From: Pyrenochaeta sp. MPI-SDFR-AT-0127
Taxonomy: Eukaryota > Ascomycota > Dothideomycetes > Pleosporales > Cucurbitariaceae
Assembly (NCBI GenBank): GCA_020747015.1
Contig: JAGTJM010000002.1
Coordinates: 496,001 to 560,000, forward strand
Length of the DNA: 64,000 nt
Direction: 5' to 3'
Under the pieces are notes generated by a model, which did not search any database, was not told the origin of the DNA, and saw only the letters and a list, made by a program, of their open reading frames with translations. The position numbers were made by a program, and so were the translations under genes. The stretch's first letter is position 1. Every line of letters starts with the position of its first letter. Positions 1 to 11,036 of this stretch are shown here, one piece after another.

Positions 1-547
1 GATGGAAGTTGAAGTTCATAGTGACTGCTCGTTGGATGTGTAGCTTAGCAAATCCAGTAGGATGGTGTAGAGTTGATGTGGTCTTTGAGTTGTAACCATG
101 GTTACGACTTTCACCTGTTGTTCGTCCGTGGTTCTACCTTCACCCACTGTGATGTCTCACTTTTGTTTAGCGTGATGAGCATCATCTAGATTCGCTCCTA
201 AAAACTCATATCTTTTATTGCCCTCAAACCCACGATTTGGGACCGGACGCCGACTGGTCATTCTTGTAACTATCTAGTAGAAAGCCTTCGTATTTGCAAC
301 TCTAACAAAACATCGAGATTTACCGGCTAGCCTCCATAGCAAGTTGCGAGCCACGGCCGTAGACTTCGGTATTACTTTCCCATATGGCGGATTCAGAGGA
401 CGATGATCGCACCGCCTCCAACGAGTGTCGCAATTCGCTATCCGCATTTTTGATCGAAGCGAGCGCATTCTTAGGCAGGAATATAAAAATGTCCAAATCC
501 TCAGAGAGGTCAGACTCAATTAACCAACCCTCATCTGCAATGCTCCG
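1..547. other. Left-edge region without a clear gene
   Basis: No recognisable protein is encoded here. A short plus-strand frame opens at 384 (begins MADSEDDD, acidic then Ser-rich) and overlaps the next gene in another frame. It could be a 5' exon joined by an intron near 510-570, but I found no strong splice pair, so it is left unassigned. Confidence 0.4.
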
Positions 548-1186
548 ATGTCAACGACATCAACCTGGGGAGCACCCAGACGAGATGGAAACGCCCCCGA
601 ACTCATGCCGATCGGTACTAACAACAAATATCACAGCTATGACGCGGTTTCAGACCGTCTGATGTCATTTAAACTTCCGTACTTCACTGTTAAAGTGGCG
701 CAATTCGATCCTCGAGCGGTTAATTTCGACAAAGTCGGCATCCTTTACCAACTCTCAGACCACTACTACACTTTTTGCGAGACGATTGGTCCCCAATCAG
801 CCATACCGACCATACGTCGAGCCTGGGTACCCCGACATACTGTTGGCACGTATCTCATACAGGAATGGTTGTCACTTCCCAAAGTTCACGTTGGTCGACA
901 TGGCCGAGGGGCGCCCTTGAACGAAGGATCCTGGAATGTTCACAGCGCCGTAATACAGCGGATGAGATTGGCATGTCTTATTACTGCTCAAGAGGTAGAG
1001 GCACATGCGCTGAAGAGAAAGGAAAAGACTGGTCAAGAAGTAGACTTGCATACATATGTTCCTGTGCTAGAGGCTCAGCTTGCGCGTATCCTTGATGCTA
1101 TGTCCGGTACGATGAAGATACAGGAGTCAAATCAAGCGAAGGTCGCTAATCAGTTCATGGAGGAGTTCATGGTCTTCGATGTTTGA
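548..1186 (+). CDS. Hypothetical protein, 212 aa
   Basis: This is an uninterrupted 212-codon frame starting at ATG 548 and ending at 1186. I do not recognise the family. The middle (about residues 45-120) mixes hydrophobic and aromatic positions as in a folded domain, and residues about 150-205 look helical and charged. There is no signal peptide or membrane segment. The acidic frame opening at 384 may be an upstream exon, which would move the true start. The next gene, a GH27 enzyme, lies 1.27 kb downstream on the same strand and gives no functional hint. Composition looks like real coding sequence, but without a homologue the call rests on length alone. Confidence 0.45.
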   Translation: MSTTSTWGAPRRDGNAPELMPIGTNNKYHSYDAVSDRLMSFKLPYFTVKVAQFDPRAVNFDKVGILYQLSDHYYTFCETIGPQSAIPTIRRAWVPRHTVGTYLIQEWLSLPKVHVGRHGRGAPLNEGSWNVHSAVIQRMRLACLITAQEVEAHALKRKEKTGQEVDLHTYVPVLEAQLARILDAMSGTMKIQESNQAKVANQFMEEFMVFDV

Positions 1187-2457
1187 GTAATGGGGGTGGT
1201 ATGCGCTGGCTATCTTTAGATGTTTGGGCAAGATAGTTGAGAAACATTAAAGGTCTTTAGTGTTTACTAGCATAGAACTCAAGAATTGATGTTTCTCAGT
1301 TTAGAATAAAAGGGTTACCTTCGGTGATCTCCGATCAAATACTGTATTCAGCAACTATGGAGGACAGTAGAACAAGAGCGCTTCTACTGTTCCATGCGCT
1401 AACAATCACTACCACTACAATAATTTTGACGCCAATAGAAAGGCTATGTTGTATACTCCCATTCTCGACAAACGCCGTGGATCAGATGCGTGTGGCTATG
1501 CAGCGTCATGCTTGCACAATCTTGAGGGGTTGTCTGTTGACCAGAACAGGCCATCATAGCGGAACGACATGTACGATGGGGACTCGCACCTATTAGGGTG
1601 CGTGGGCTTTATTAGCCAGAAGCTGGTGTTCGAGCTATAGACATCAGGGTTCTACTGGACTCGCATGTTCCCGATCTAGTCGACCATTCTCCATCTCTGA
1701 TATATAGTTTCTTGGCCACACACCTTCAGACCCGTTGCAGCATAAGGAATGTTCAATGCTGGCCTTTTGTTCCCCGAATGGAGCCTCTTCCTTTCGGGAA
1801 CGAGCGAGGCAGATACATGTGCAACTTTTAGTCGATTTTAAGGAGACAAATTGGGAGCATACCTGCGTTATCTCAGGGTATTGACAAAGAGAAATCACAG
1901 GACTTCAAGTCCATACGAAATGCCTTGAACCGGGTTTAGCTAGTGTCAGCGCTAGAGTCGTATTTCAGAGTCTAAAGAGCAGATCTTGAGGAGGTAAATT
2001 GCGCGGAATTTTCGCCGCTGGCTAGTGGCTAATTAATGGACTCTGAGGATAGACTCGGCGAAACGCCCGGTCAGAGAGTGTGTTACGTTCACCTTCCCAA
2101 GCGAGACCTATAGATGGGTACGGATAATATCTTAGCTTGAAGTATGGCTCAGAGTCGTTACCGTACAGCTACACCTAATTAACCTAAATCGACCACGAAT
2201 ACGACAACGACACCACTCGTGCATGGAAATCCGGGGAAACCTTGCGCGAGGATGTCCCGATCAAGAACTCACCCCGACAGGAAATAAGAATTTCGCACGG
2301 GACCAAGTCGAATAGTCTCATGTATAGACACGAGATGATAAACATTCCAATACCTTCCACATCTGGGTGGCGTCGCATTGGTATATAAGAGTGGGCTGGT
2401 CGTGTATTAACAGGTAGAAAGCAACTTGCCAGAGTTACTCACTTACTCGCTGCAGTC
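1187..2457. other. Intergenic region upstream of the GH27 gene
   Basis: Only short unconvincing frames occur on either strand. The right part holds the GH27 promoter: a TATA box at 2382-2389 and a CCGGGG hexamer near 2230 that fits the CreA consensus SYGGRG. The rest shows no feature I can name. Confidence 0.5.
2382..2389 (+). promoter_or_regulatory. TATA box of the GH27 gene
   Basis: The perfect TATATAAG lies about 70 bp upstream of the ATG at 2458, a usual distance for a strongly expressed secreted hydrolase in filamentous fungi. Confidence 0.55.
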
Positions 2458-4168
2458 ATGACATGGACCCATACTACCCTTGCCACCCTTGCTGGGGTGG
2501 CTCATGTTGCTTCTCAATCATTTCAACCAACCCCATTAATGGGCTGGAATTCTTACAACCAAATGGCGTGTAGTCCAAACAACGATAGGATTGCTGCAGC
2601 TATCAACTCCCTCGCCGATCGCGGTTTCGTCAATGCAGGTTACAACTACTTTCAAGTCGATTGCGGATGGGCTTCAAGAGATGGGCAGCGAAACGCCACA
2701 AGTGGCGCATTAAAGGTTGATTCGAATGCTTTTCCGAATGGCCTAAAGCCTTTGAGTGACCTTGCTAGGTCTAAAGGCATGAAATGGACAATGTACTCAG
2801 ATGCCGGAGTTCGTATGTGCGATACACAGGTACCAAGCCCAGTATTGGGGTCCTTGGGCCACGAAGCAGCAGATGCAGAGTTATTCAAGAGCCTCAACAC
2901 TGAATACGTCAAATGTAAGTCTCCCCAAGCTGTTCTTGGCATACAAACAATCTCATGTTCATGTAGATGACAATTGCTATGTCGACGGGCCCGCAGGCAG
3001 TCAAAATGCCCCCAAGGACCCGAGGACCGATTTCCCATCGCGAATGGGAGTAATGTGGAACGAACTCAAGCGCGTGGGCATTTCAGGAATGCTGATTTGC
3101 CAATGGGGGGTCCCTTACTCTAACTCAGGTGTTCTCCAGGGCCCTGCGGAATGGACGAAGGGTATTTCAACATCTTTTAGATTGTCGGACGACATTGCGC
3201 AAGGATGGGGCAACGTCTATCGCATCTACAACCAAGCTATACATATTGCCAAGTCTGGTTTGATCGGGCCAGGCCATATTGCTGATGCTGATTTGCTCGA
3301 AGTAGGGAATGCCGGTATGACTTTTGATGAACAGGCCACGCATTTTGCGGCATGGGCCATGTTGAAGTCTGCACTCATGATCTCGACCGATGTCCCGGCT
3401 TTGTCGAACGATCTTGTCAACGTCCTTCAAAATAGAGACTTGATCGCAATCAACCAAGACTCAGCTGTAAAACCCATCACTTTGATTCAGCGTTGGACTG
3501 GGGATCGAGATGTCTGGGCCGGAGATCTCGCAAACGGCGATGTTGCTGTTCTTGTAGTGAATCTTAGGAACGCCGGTCGTACGCTTGACCTTCAGTTATC
3601 GACTCTTGGTATCACCTCTGCTTCGATCAGGGATATTTGGACAGGACAAAATGTGGCCAACACTGGTTCCTTCTCGAAGCAGGTTAACGCTCATGGCTCG
3701 CTCGCACTGCGTCTCTCCAACGTTCGACGCTCGACTTCAAATGTTGGCTACACTTATGTATCTGCATCAACAGGCTCCCTCTCATCTGGGGCCAATACTC
3801 AGTCTTGTTCCGGCTGCACATCGTCTAGCAAAGTTGGTTATCTGGGAGGATCCTCAAATGGACGAGTAACGCTCTCCAACATTCGCACTTCAAAGGCCAC
3901 GCAGAATGTGCTCTTCGACTTCATCAACAGCGAGATTGGTTATCTTGGAGGGAAAAATAACGAGCGTATCGCATCTATCAGCGTGAATGGAGGTACGGCA
4001 ACTAGCGTGAGTTTCCCTCTGAGCGGCTACAACTGGGACGCATCTGTCTATAAAAACTATGCGGTGGAGCTGTCTGGATTTAGTACCACGGGTCCCAATA
4101 CCATCACTATTTCTGGCGTTGATGGTGCCTATGCACCAGACTTTGATAGGGTTGGAGTGGTCTCTTAG
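2458..4168 (+). CDS. Secreted alpha-galactosidase, GH27, with C-terminal CBM35-like module
   Basis: The enzyme should hydrolyse terminal alpha-galactosyl residues of raffinose-type sugars or galactomannan outside the cell. Two exons, 2458-2914 and 2967-4168, are joined over a 52-bp GT-AG intron and give 552 aa. Residues 1-19 form a signal peptide. The GH27 barrel follows, with MGWNSYN at 28-34, the nucleophile D154 in KYDNC and the acid/base D228 in LSDDI. The intron splits the codon just before D154, so the unspliced frame loses the active site. About the last 140 residues form a separate Gly/Ser-rich beta module containing two GYLGG motifs, resembling the CBM35-like module of other fungal alpha-galactosidases. 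A second GH27 gene with different architecture lies at 11037-12607 on the other strand. Confidence 0.93.
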
Positions 4169-4656
4169 GTAAAGCAAATGCCCAGATCAATGCTGGCGCC
4201 AATAGCAGTGGATTACTCTGCAATGCTGTCATGTTTAGAATTGCCGGCAGACGATTGTTTATCTATACTCGTAGCACTCAACTCTTAGAGAATCCTAATC
4301 ACCAGCTGCATCAATCAACGTGTTTTTGTTTGCGTGTAAACACCTCCATGCGTGAAAATTACTATACAGTGTCTTGTCTCCTTACTTGGCATGATGACGC
4401 ACTACTTTGTGTCCAAAGACATGCGCAATATCTTCACAGATTTTATGATAATCTATTGAACAAAATGTAGTTTTGTTGACTGTTTCGTCAAAGCTATGGT
4501 CACAATAGAGACACTTGCTTGTCTTCCTGATTCAACATCAGAAACTCTTTTTTCGCCAACATTTTGAATCTTGTACCTTGGCTCATACCCCAATTATAAC
4601 ACGAGTTAAGACAGTCCTCGAAAGTATCATCCTGCTGATTTACCTGGAACAGCAAA
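4169..4656. other. 3' flank between the GH27 and Myb-like genes
   Basis: This is a convergent spacer of about 490 bp. It holds AT-rich 3' sequence and nothing I can name. Confidence 0.5.
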
Positions 4657-5277
4657 TTACTTCATCCAACTATATTTCGATTTTCCAAGCGCAACTTTCA
4701 GCGCATCGCTCTCGTTGTCCTTCCCATCACCAATACCGAGCATCTTCAGGTAAAGGGGTGAATGTCGATTGACGAGCTCAGAACGTCTCTCTCGGATGTC
4801 ACCCTGCGATTTGCCCTTGAACTTGACTATGCGAATAAGTTGCTCATCGTCTCGCATCTGCATCCACACTTTTAGAATTGTTTCGTCCTCTTCTGGCGTA
4901 AAGATGACATTTTCTTTGCGGCGCCAGATGGCGAGAACCTCCTCTGGAACGACTTTCTGGCGCTGAAGCGTAAACCAGCGTTCTGCAACAGCTTCGGCGG
5001 AGAGATTCATTTCGTTAGCAATGTCTTTGATCGCAAGGCGACGGCGTCGTCCATCAATAATTGATTGGTCAGTTTCTGGCGTCCAATCAATATAAGAGCT
5101 CTGTTGTCTCTGCTTGATAATGTTATAGCGGGCCTGGGTAGCTCCGGGACTACGGCCTAGAACTGTACTGATATCTTCAAAGTTATTATGTTCGTGATCG
5201 CGGAGATGTAATAGCTGGCCTTCTTCGTCTGAAGTCCAGCGGCGCAACTCCATGGGTGCTCGGTGTTCAAAATTCAT
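4657..5277 (-). CDS. Myb/SANT-like protein with three repeats
   Basis: Three Myb/SANT-type helical repeats are visible, opening with RWTSDEEGQL, DWTPETDQSI and IFTPEEDETI, each followed by the spaced hydrophobics and a late Tyr, Trp or Arg of the fold. The first two have a plausible recognition helix (GRSPGATQARY; NLSAEAVAERW). This suggests a nuclear DNA-binding or chromatin role, which is inference. I start it at the ATG at 5277, giving 206 aa. The frame is open for 35 more codons upstream (to 5382), but those residues do not look like the family. Alternative starts are possible. It is not obviously linked to its neighbours. Confidence 0.7.
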   Translation of the reverse strand: MNFEHRAPMELRRWTSDEEGQLLHLRDHEHNNFEDISTVLGRSPGATQARYNIIKQRQQSSYIDWTPETDQSIIDGRRRRLAIKDIANEMNLSAEAVAERWFTLQRQKVVPEEVLAIWRRKENVIFTPEEDETILKVWMQMRDDEQLIRIVKFKGKSQGDIRERRSELVNRHSPLYLKMLGIGDGKDNESDALKVALGKSKYSWMK

Positions 5278-5963
5278 TGTTGCTGCAGTCCAGTTGAGTA
5301 GTGAGAGAAGTTGAGGCGATTTGCGTGGTTGATCCGATGTGATCTGTAAGTGATGCCAAAGGAGACAACAACGGAACAACATATTTGTGGCAGGAAGTGA
5401 TGTTGACTTTCGAGTGAAATATTTCGATTGCCTGTGATGGTGTACAGTGACATAGTGAAAGGTTGCTGAGGTAGCATGCTAATAGTGCCGCCTTTCACTA
5501 TGTGTTGCCCACTGATTCTATGATATCTCGGAACGAAGATTCATAACCTTGGGCATTACAGCACATAATGAGCTTTACTTTTGAGTATCTCAATACCATA
5601 AGGTTCATTTTGCAGTCTCAGACTTTTGCACGCTGCAATAAAAGAACCTGGTGCCTTAATTTGGTTCCTCGTCCTCCAGTGTCGTCTCGATCGACTTGGT
5701 AGCCCACCAATCAGATGCTTTCATAGCTGATTGAAACAAGCATCATGAGACCGTGCTTAGCACATTGCACGCGAGACAATGACGTCATTCGTTGTACCCC
5801 TGTGCGCGTTTTTGTGAAAAGTAAAATTTAAGAGAGACCAAAAACTTGTATAGCAGCAGGCCAGCGGAACGGAGCATGGTCTGATATATGTGGATTGAGA
5901 TATACGAACACATAACGATGTACATATTCTCTAATTGTATTCATGTTCTTTCATATCCTGCAC
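5278..5963. other. Intergenic region between the Myb-like and P450 genes
   Basis: This region holds the promoter side of the Myb-like gene and the 3' side of the P450 gene. I see no further coding or repeat signal. Confidence 0.5.
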
Positions 5964-7853
5964 TCAAACCTTGTACCTGGGCTCGAGGTGGACGTCCAAC
6001 TTGCCAAAATTTGTTGTGAAGCAATCTTGACTTTCCTTCTCAATCGTACTACCGTTCTCTCCCTCCGCAAAACTCATCTCAAACAAACGCATCATGTTCG
6101 CTACCACAGATCTGACCTCCATCATAGCCAATTTCTGGCCAACGCAATTGTACGCACCGGTACTGAACGGCATGAATGCACGCTTGTCGATGACTGCCTG
6201 AGGCCTCTCCTTGGTCCAACGCTCCGGCATAAAGGTGAGGGGCTCTTCAAAGTAGCGAGGATCACGCTGGAGGCAGTGGATTGGCATCCAGACGATGATG
6301 TTTCCGGGAATGTAGGTACCGTCGGGGAGGGTAAGACCTTCGGGCGGTGTTTCACGTTGGACGCCTGACGGGACCTAAATAGAGTATGTTGTTAGCGCAA
6401 GGGGATTGTAGACTCTGAGTTAGAATAGTCTTACGGCAGGATGAAGTCGCAGAGCCTCGTTGATCACGCCGTCAAGATATGCGCAATTAGCGACATCGTC
6501 AACTTCGAGATGCGATTTCTTGGGCTCGATAGCGTCAATTTCTTTGCGGAGTCTGGCCTGAACATCTGGGTTCTTGCAGAGTTCGTATGAGACAAAGGCC
6601 AAAGTAGCGGCAGTGGTATCACTGGATGTCACATGTCAGCACAAATCTTGGCACCCGTGATATCTAGATATCATAGAGTCAAGTTTACCTTCCAGCTACG
6701 ATCAGGAGTCGCGAGTCTGCGTTCAGATCTGGTGTGACAGTCGGGTCATTTGGATCTAGTAGCCATGAGAAGATGTCGTTCTCTTGGGGTGTAATCTACG
6801 CATTGTTAGCTAGTATTCAGTATATGAAGTACTATCCCGCATACCTTGCTCCGCTCCTTGAGAACATTTGAAGTCCATTCGATATGCTCAAGCAGAGCTT
6901 TCGCGCCGGCGTTCGTTCGTGTGGCCAAATTGAGACCCCAGTTGATGTGGCCAAAGACGCTAAGCGGGGCCATACTGGCGTGTAGAAGCTTGATGATATC
7001 GGCTTCCTCGCCCTTCTCTAGCATACCAAAGCTGCGACTGAAGCCAATATCACCCATGACGTCGAAACTATAGAAATTGACCCAGTTTGTGATCCGCACA
7101 GTCGGTTCCTTGGCCGCCTCTTTCAATCTTGTCATAAGGGCAAGTGCATGTCGGTTCAGCCGTGGCTCGTACTCGCGGAGCGCTTTTGCGTTGAAGGCGT
7201 GATCCCAAGCTTTCCGTCGCTTCTTGTGCTCTTCCTTGTCACGTGTGGTGTGGGTTGATGCACCTCCAATATGTGCAGAGCCAGAATACCAGGGACCCTT
7301 CCTGCATCTCGACATGGCCCCATGGACAAGAGGGACAGCTTCTGCGCAGTACACAGTAACTTCTCGTGGGCCGGTACGAATCACGTCTGTCTTATATTCG
7401 TCGTGCAATTTCTCGCTCCATTTGTAGTACTGGTTATTGGGGAGGACGCCAGCGAAGACACCGTAAAATTTGGAGAACCGTGCTGGGAATGGGCCGGGAA
7501 TCTTGGCACCGATTAGCCAACGTTGTCAGCGTTCAAAAGTTCACTTTAGCACATACTCTTCGTAAACGGTGGAAAAAGCCTCGATGAAGTAGAATGCTCG
7601 TAATCAAGGTACCAAAATATACAGCCGCCGCACCAGCCGCAACTGAAACTACGGAACCAATTGTGTTGGCGCGTGCGTCGTACAGATATTCAACCGCAGC
7701 AACGCCACCAAATGAGAGCGCCCAAAGCCCAAGGAAGAGGTGAAACGCATTGTCCCATTCACCATTGTGAAGGACATAGTGGGTGACCAGCCCTAGTAAA
7801 GCGAAGAATGGCTTGTTGCGAGCAAGCTCGATAGGCCGTATGAGTTGGGTCAT
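5964..7853 (-). CDS. Cytochrome P450 (tryprostatin B 6-hydroxylase/CYP67-like)
   Basis: This is a haem-thiolate monooxygenase of the endoplasmic reticulum. Five exons (7853-7557, 7501-6845, 6795-6689, 6621-6435, 6374-5964) join in phase to give 552 aa. Visible P450 landmarks are the helix-I motif AGSDTT at 352-357, the K-helix ExxR at 409-412 (EALR), PERW at about 466-469, and the haem loop FSTGAYNCVG with Cys493. The sequence after the membrane region (RTGPREVTVY, KGPWY, TTRDKEEHKKRR, WDHAF, NFYSFDVMGD) resembles fungal tryprostatin B 6-hydroxylase-type P450s. That is a family resemblance, not a substrate assignment. The first 99 residues hold about three hydrophobic segments instead of the usual one. 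No backbone synthase or prenyltransferase lies nearby, so no biosynthetic cluster is evident. Confidence 0.92.
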
Positions 7854-8018
7854 GCTCTCCTAGATATGGGGAATTCTTGATGTTGATGGCAACCGAGAAG
7901 GTCTGTGGGAGAAATGATAACTTAAAAGGAAGTCATTTAAACGTGGTGGGGCACTGAATGCGGCCTCTTGGGAACCAAAGTTGAGCTGAAGGTGGGCCTC
8001 ATAGCCAGCTGAAGGACC

Positions 8019-8026
8019 CTTATATA
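8019..8026 (-). promoter_or_regulatory. TATA box of the P450 gene
   Basis: TATATAAG reads on the minus strand about 165 bp upstream of the P450 ATG at 7853. Confidence 0.45.
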
Positions 8027-8777
8027 CTGAGGCGATCATACAGCCACCTTGCCGGCCAGAAAGTAGCCGCGTGCCGGACGCTCTTGTAGATAGCCTACAA
8101 TGAATCCTAAGATCCTGGTATAGATTCCAATCAACCGCGTTCTTTGTTTGCGCCAAGTGAAACGCTAAATCCGAGGTTCAACGCGATCGTAATGAAGGAG
8201 GGGAATCGACGCGCCTCTTCCTTTAGACCAACTGCTCTCAGGTCGAACACAGACTTAATTGGGTTTAGTATGCGGGGCACGCGATCTTTACACCTCACTG
8301 CATGTTAGAATGCTGCATTGGGGCAGTGACAAGGCCGGAATAAGAATATGCGAAGCGCATTGTTCCTTGTTATCCTTAGATTACGCCGCTGTTTCACAGA
8401 CACTTCACATAAGTACCTGGTCCAGGGCACGCTCAAGTCCAGTTGCTGTGCCTCTCAGGATTCTTGAAAACCCACTCTGCAACGAATCAAGACGCGTGCA
8501 TTACCCGACGGGCCTGCTTCGGTGCCATTGCGGCAGGAGACCCACTAGTGATGTGGGATAAATCTGGGGACACGAAGTGAATCCCACGGTGCTACTGCCG
8601 ATTTGAGGTTGTTGGGTGTCCAGTTTGAGGATGGAGTATCCATCAGCATGCAGCCAAACGTCCCGGGGGAACGGTCAGTTGTCGGGCCACGCCTTCCGAG
8701 GGTCTTGCGACAGGCCCCACGTGCCAGCTAGAGCAACTTAGGCGAGTCGTCTAGGTCGAGTCACCGTCTTTTCAGAC

Positions 8778-8817
8778 AATTTGAAAATGTAAGAATTTGA
8801 ATTCGTATTTTCAAATT
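8778..8817. repeat. 11-bp inverted repeat, 18-bp loop
   Basis: AATTTGAAAAT at 8778-8788 is followed by ATTTTCAAATT at 8807-8817. The AT-rich spacer itself contains AATTTGAA, so this octamer occurs on both arms and in the loop. Confidence 0.6.
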
Positions 8818-8979
8818 CTAAGTGTTGAAGAAGGTAACGACAATTCCCCATTAGGAAGTTTTACTCGGCCATGCAACTAGAAATACGTCCTTGGTCACAC
8901 TTTACATCTGATAGGGAGGAATATCGGCAACGACATGTGAGAATCGACTAATGACCAGTTATCTCTCAGAAGTTGAAAG

Positions 8980-10218
8980 CTATGCATTGTGTAGCTCACA
9001 ATAGCAGATGTACAATCCTTTCGACGCGGCGAGAATATCCTGTACATGTTGATGTTGTGCAATTGTTCTTTCTTGGAATGTAAACAAATCATCAGCCTCT
9101 CTGGCCGTTTGAAAGCCATGACAGTCCAGGAAGTGATAGCTCCAAGGGTAAACCTGCTCATTCAGAGTATTTTGAGCAAAGACTTCGCCCTCTCTGCCCT
9201 CGTTCTGTCGGTGCTGCATCTGGAAAGAAAATCTCGCATCGATCAAAGAATCCTTCCGGTGACGTGTCTTGCTTTGTTTACATGTGAGCATGTGTTGCCG
9301 CAGTGCGATTACTGTGTCCGACATCCTCCGCAAGCGAGGTCGGTCGAAGATCCAGTGTATCATTATTGAATCTAGTTCCCCTACTTTGAGCAATGGATCG
9401 ATCCAGGCCGCGATCCAGGGCCGCAAAGCATTTATCTTCTGTTCCTCCCAGATCAAGCATTGCTGTACCGAGCCTGGTGCAATGTCATTACGCGAATCAA
9501 GGGTATCGACTATTAAGTGGAGCGTCCGTAGCTGCATGCGTGGAGTGGACAATAGATTACAAAGGTTGGTAAAATGCCGGTACGCATATTGTAACACCAA
9601 GGAGTCTGTTGACCTGCGTGTGATTGGAAAATGAGCCTCGGTAGTTCCCCTCATGTTGTTGTCTTCGGTCAAGGCCAGCTGCAAAGATCGAATTAAGAGG
9701 AGCGATGCTGCCGGCCTGTCACAGAAGAAAGCGAAAGCAGTTGGTATACGGTAATCCGCGGTGAAGCTGAAAATATTCTTGCTGTAGAAGATATCCATGG
9801 CTTCGGAATAGATCTGCTTGCATACCTGCAGCAGGCCAATCTGTACTTCGCAGGTTGGAGAACTCGTCTTCGATTCAGCAAGCTGATAGGTCATATGGAC
9901 TGTCTCTGGGCTGTTCATAGAATCACGACCAGAGAAGGCCAAATCGATGTCAAAAGCAGGAATAGACCAGATTCGCCGGTGGGTTCGAGTGCGTCGCAAT
10001 GGGTACATTTTGTAGATCTCTTCGCATTGACTATGAACACGGCTTGGTGTATAACGAGTTGGGATACTGACGACTGCACATTCTATGGATATGACATCGC
10101 GTACAAGAAGATGTTCGAAGATCAGATCACGAATCTCTTGGGGGAGTTGCAGAAGTCGTGAGCGTTGGCCGAGGTAAGCTGGCGTTGTCGAACACATGTT
10201 TGGGCATTGAAGCTCCAT
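8980..10218 (-). CDS. DUF7730/F-box-like hypothetical protein, 412 aa
   Basis: This is a single 412-codon frame from ATG 10218. Residues about 22-42 carry the motif LLQLPQEIRDLIFEHLL, typical of the F-box-like/DUF7730 (2EXR-type) proteins that are numerous in filamentous ascomycetes. A second typical block, IGLLQVCKQIYSEAMDIFY, lies in the middle, followed by a long alpha/beta region rich in Leu and His. These families are thought to act in substrate recognition for ubiquitin ligases, but the function of this member is unknown. There is no signal peptide or membrane segment. Family resemblance is clear, and exact class (F-box or DUF7730) is less so. Confidence 0.75.
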   Translation of the reverse strand: MELQCPNMCSTTPAYLGQRSRLLQLPQEIRDLIFEHLLVRDVISIECAVVSIPTRYTPSRVHSQCEEIYKMYPLRRTRTHRRIWSIPAFDIDLAFSGRDSMNSPETVHMTYQLAESKTSSPTCEVQIGLLQVCKQIYSEAMDIFYSKNIFSFTADYRIPTAFAFFCDRPAASLLLIRSLQLALTEDNNMRGTTEAHFPITRRSTDSLVLQYAYRHFTNLCNLLSTPRMQLRTLHLIVDTLDSRNDIAPGSVQQCLIWEEQKINALRPWIAAWIDPLLKVGELDSIMIHWIFDRPRLRRMSDTVIALRQHMLTCKQSKTRHRKDSLIDARFSFQMQHRQNEGREGEVFAQNTLNEQVYPWSYHFLDCHGFQTAREADDLFTFQERTIAQHQHVQDILAASKGLYICYCELHNA

Positions 10219-11036
10219 GTGTCATGAATATTATGATCAGAACTGTCTCAAAGCTTTTGGGATGCGTGGATGGGAATCATCATGGATGATGACAGAGGCA
10301 TTTTCCAGATTCGGATCTAGTCCGCTTACCATGGTGGTCCAAGCTTTGTAATATCTCTTCGCTTTCTTTCATTAAGTCCACTTCTATTTCCTGACGACAT
10401 ACGTATCTCAGAACCTTGTTTAGAATATCTTCAGATCTTCTTGGGTAATGTTGGATTGCACCCAGCCTATCAAGTCTGTGGAGGAGGCCTTCAGCCAGCA
10501 AGTTTTGATCAGGCTTATCTGCATGGCCGTGCTGATAGAACGGGATCTATCCAAATTATTTACCCTTTGAGTGACTATAAGTCTCAGCAGCGACGGCCCT
10601 TATAAACATAGGATGTACGTGCCTTGCTTCTAGGTGTGATCATCGAGCCGTGTTTTCACGCATTGCTTTCCCAAACCTAATCGATATTGCCAATAGAATC
10701 TTGACCTGCGGTGATGATATCCACAAAACTGTAAAGCATTTGAGCACACGTTAAGGTTTCTTTCCGGAAGTGATTTACAGTTTTACAGCCACTAATTGTT
10801 ACGCCACTGATGCCTTATCGCCAAGGGAAGGGCTTTGAGAAGAAACACAGAAAAAGTTCGAGGTGCAGTAAGTGTAGCAGAAGCTCGCCATGTCATGTGA
10901 ATATATAGACTTTATTCATGTGAAAGGATGATCCTCAAGATGGATTGTGGAGAGAGGTTGTGCGTATAGTCATAATCATAATTTATTTACGAATAACATA
11001 ACCGAGAAACTATCACTGCTAGGCTGACCAGATTGC
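10219..11036. other. Intergenic region between the DUF7730-like and GH27 genes
   Basis: A 73-codon minus-strand frame at 10280-10501 has no family features and I do not call it. An 11-bp inverted repeat lies at 10725-10784. Nothing else is supported. Confidence 0.5.
10725..10784. repeat. 11-bp inverted repeat with 38-bp spacer
   Basis: AAAACTGTAAA at 10725-10735 is repeated inverted as TTTACAGTTTT at 10774-10784. It lies about 250 bp beyond the 3' end of the second GH27 gene. Confidence 0.6.

Larger units (their letters stand above)
7854..8979. other. Intergenic region upstream of the P450 gene
   Basis: No convincing gene is present. It contains the P450 promoter and an 11-bp inverted repeat (AATTTGAAAAT at 8778-8788 and its complement at 8807-8817). 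Confidence 0.5.
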
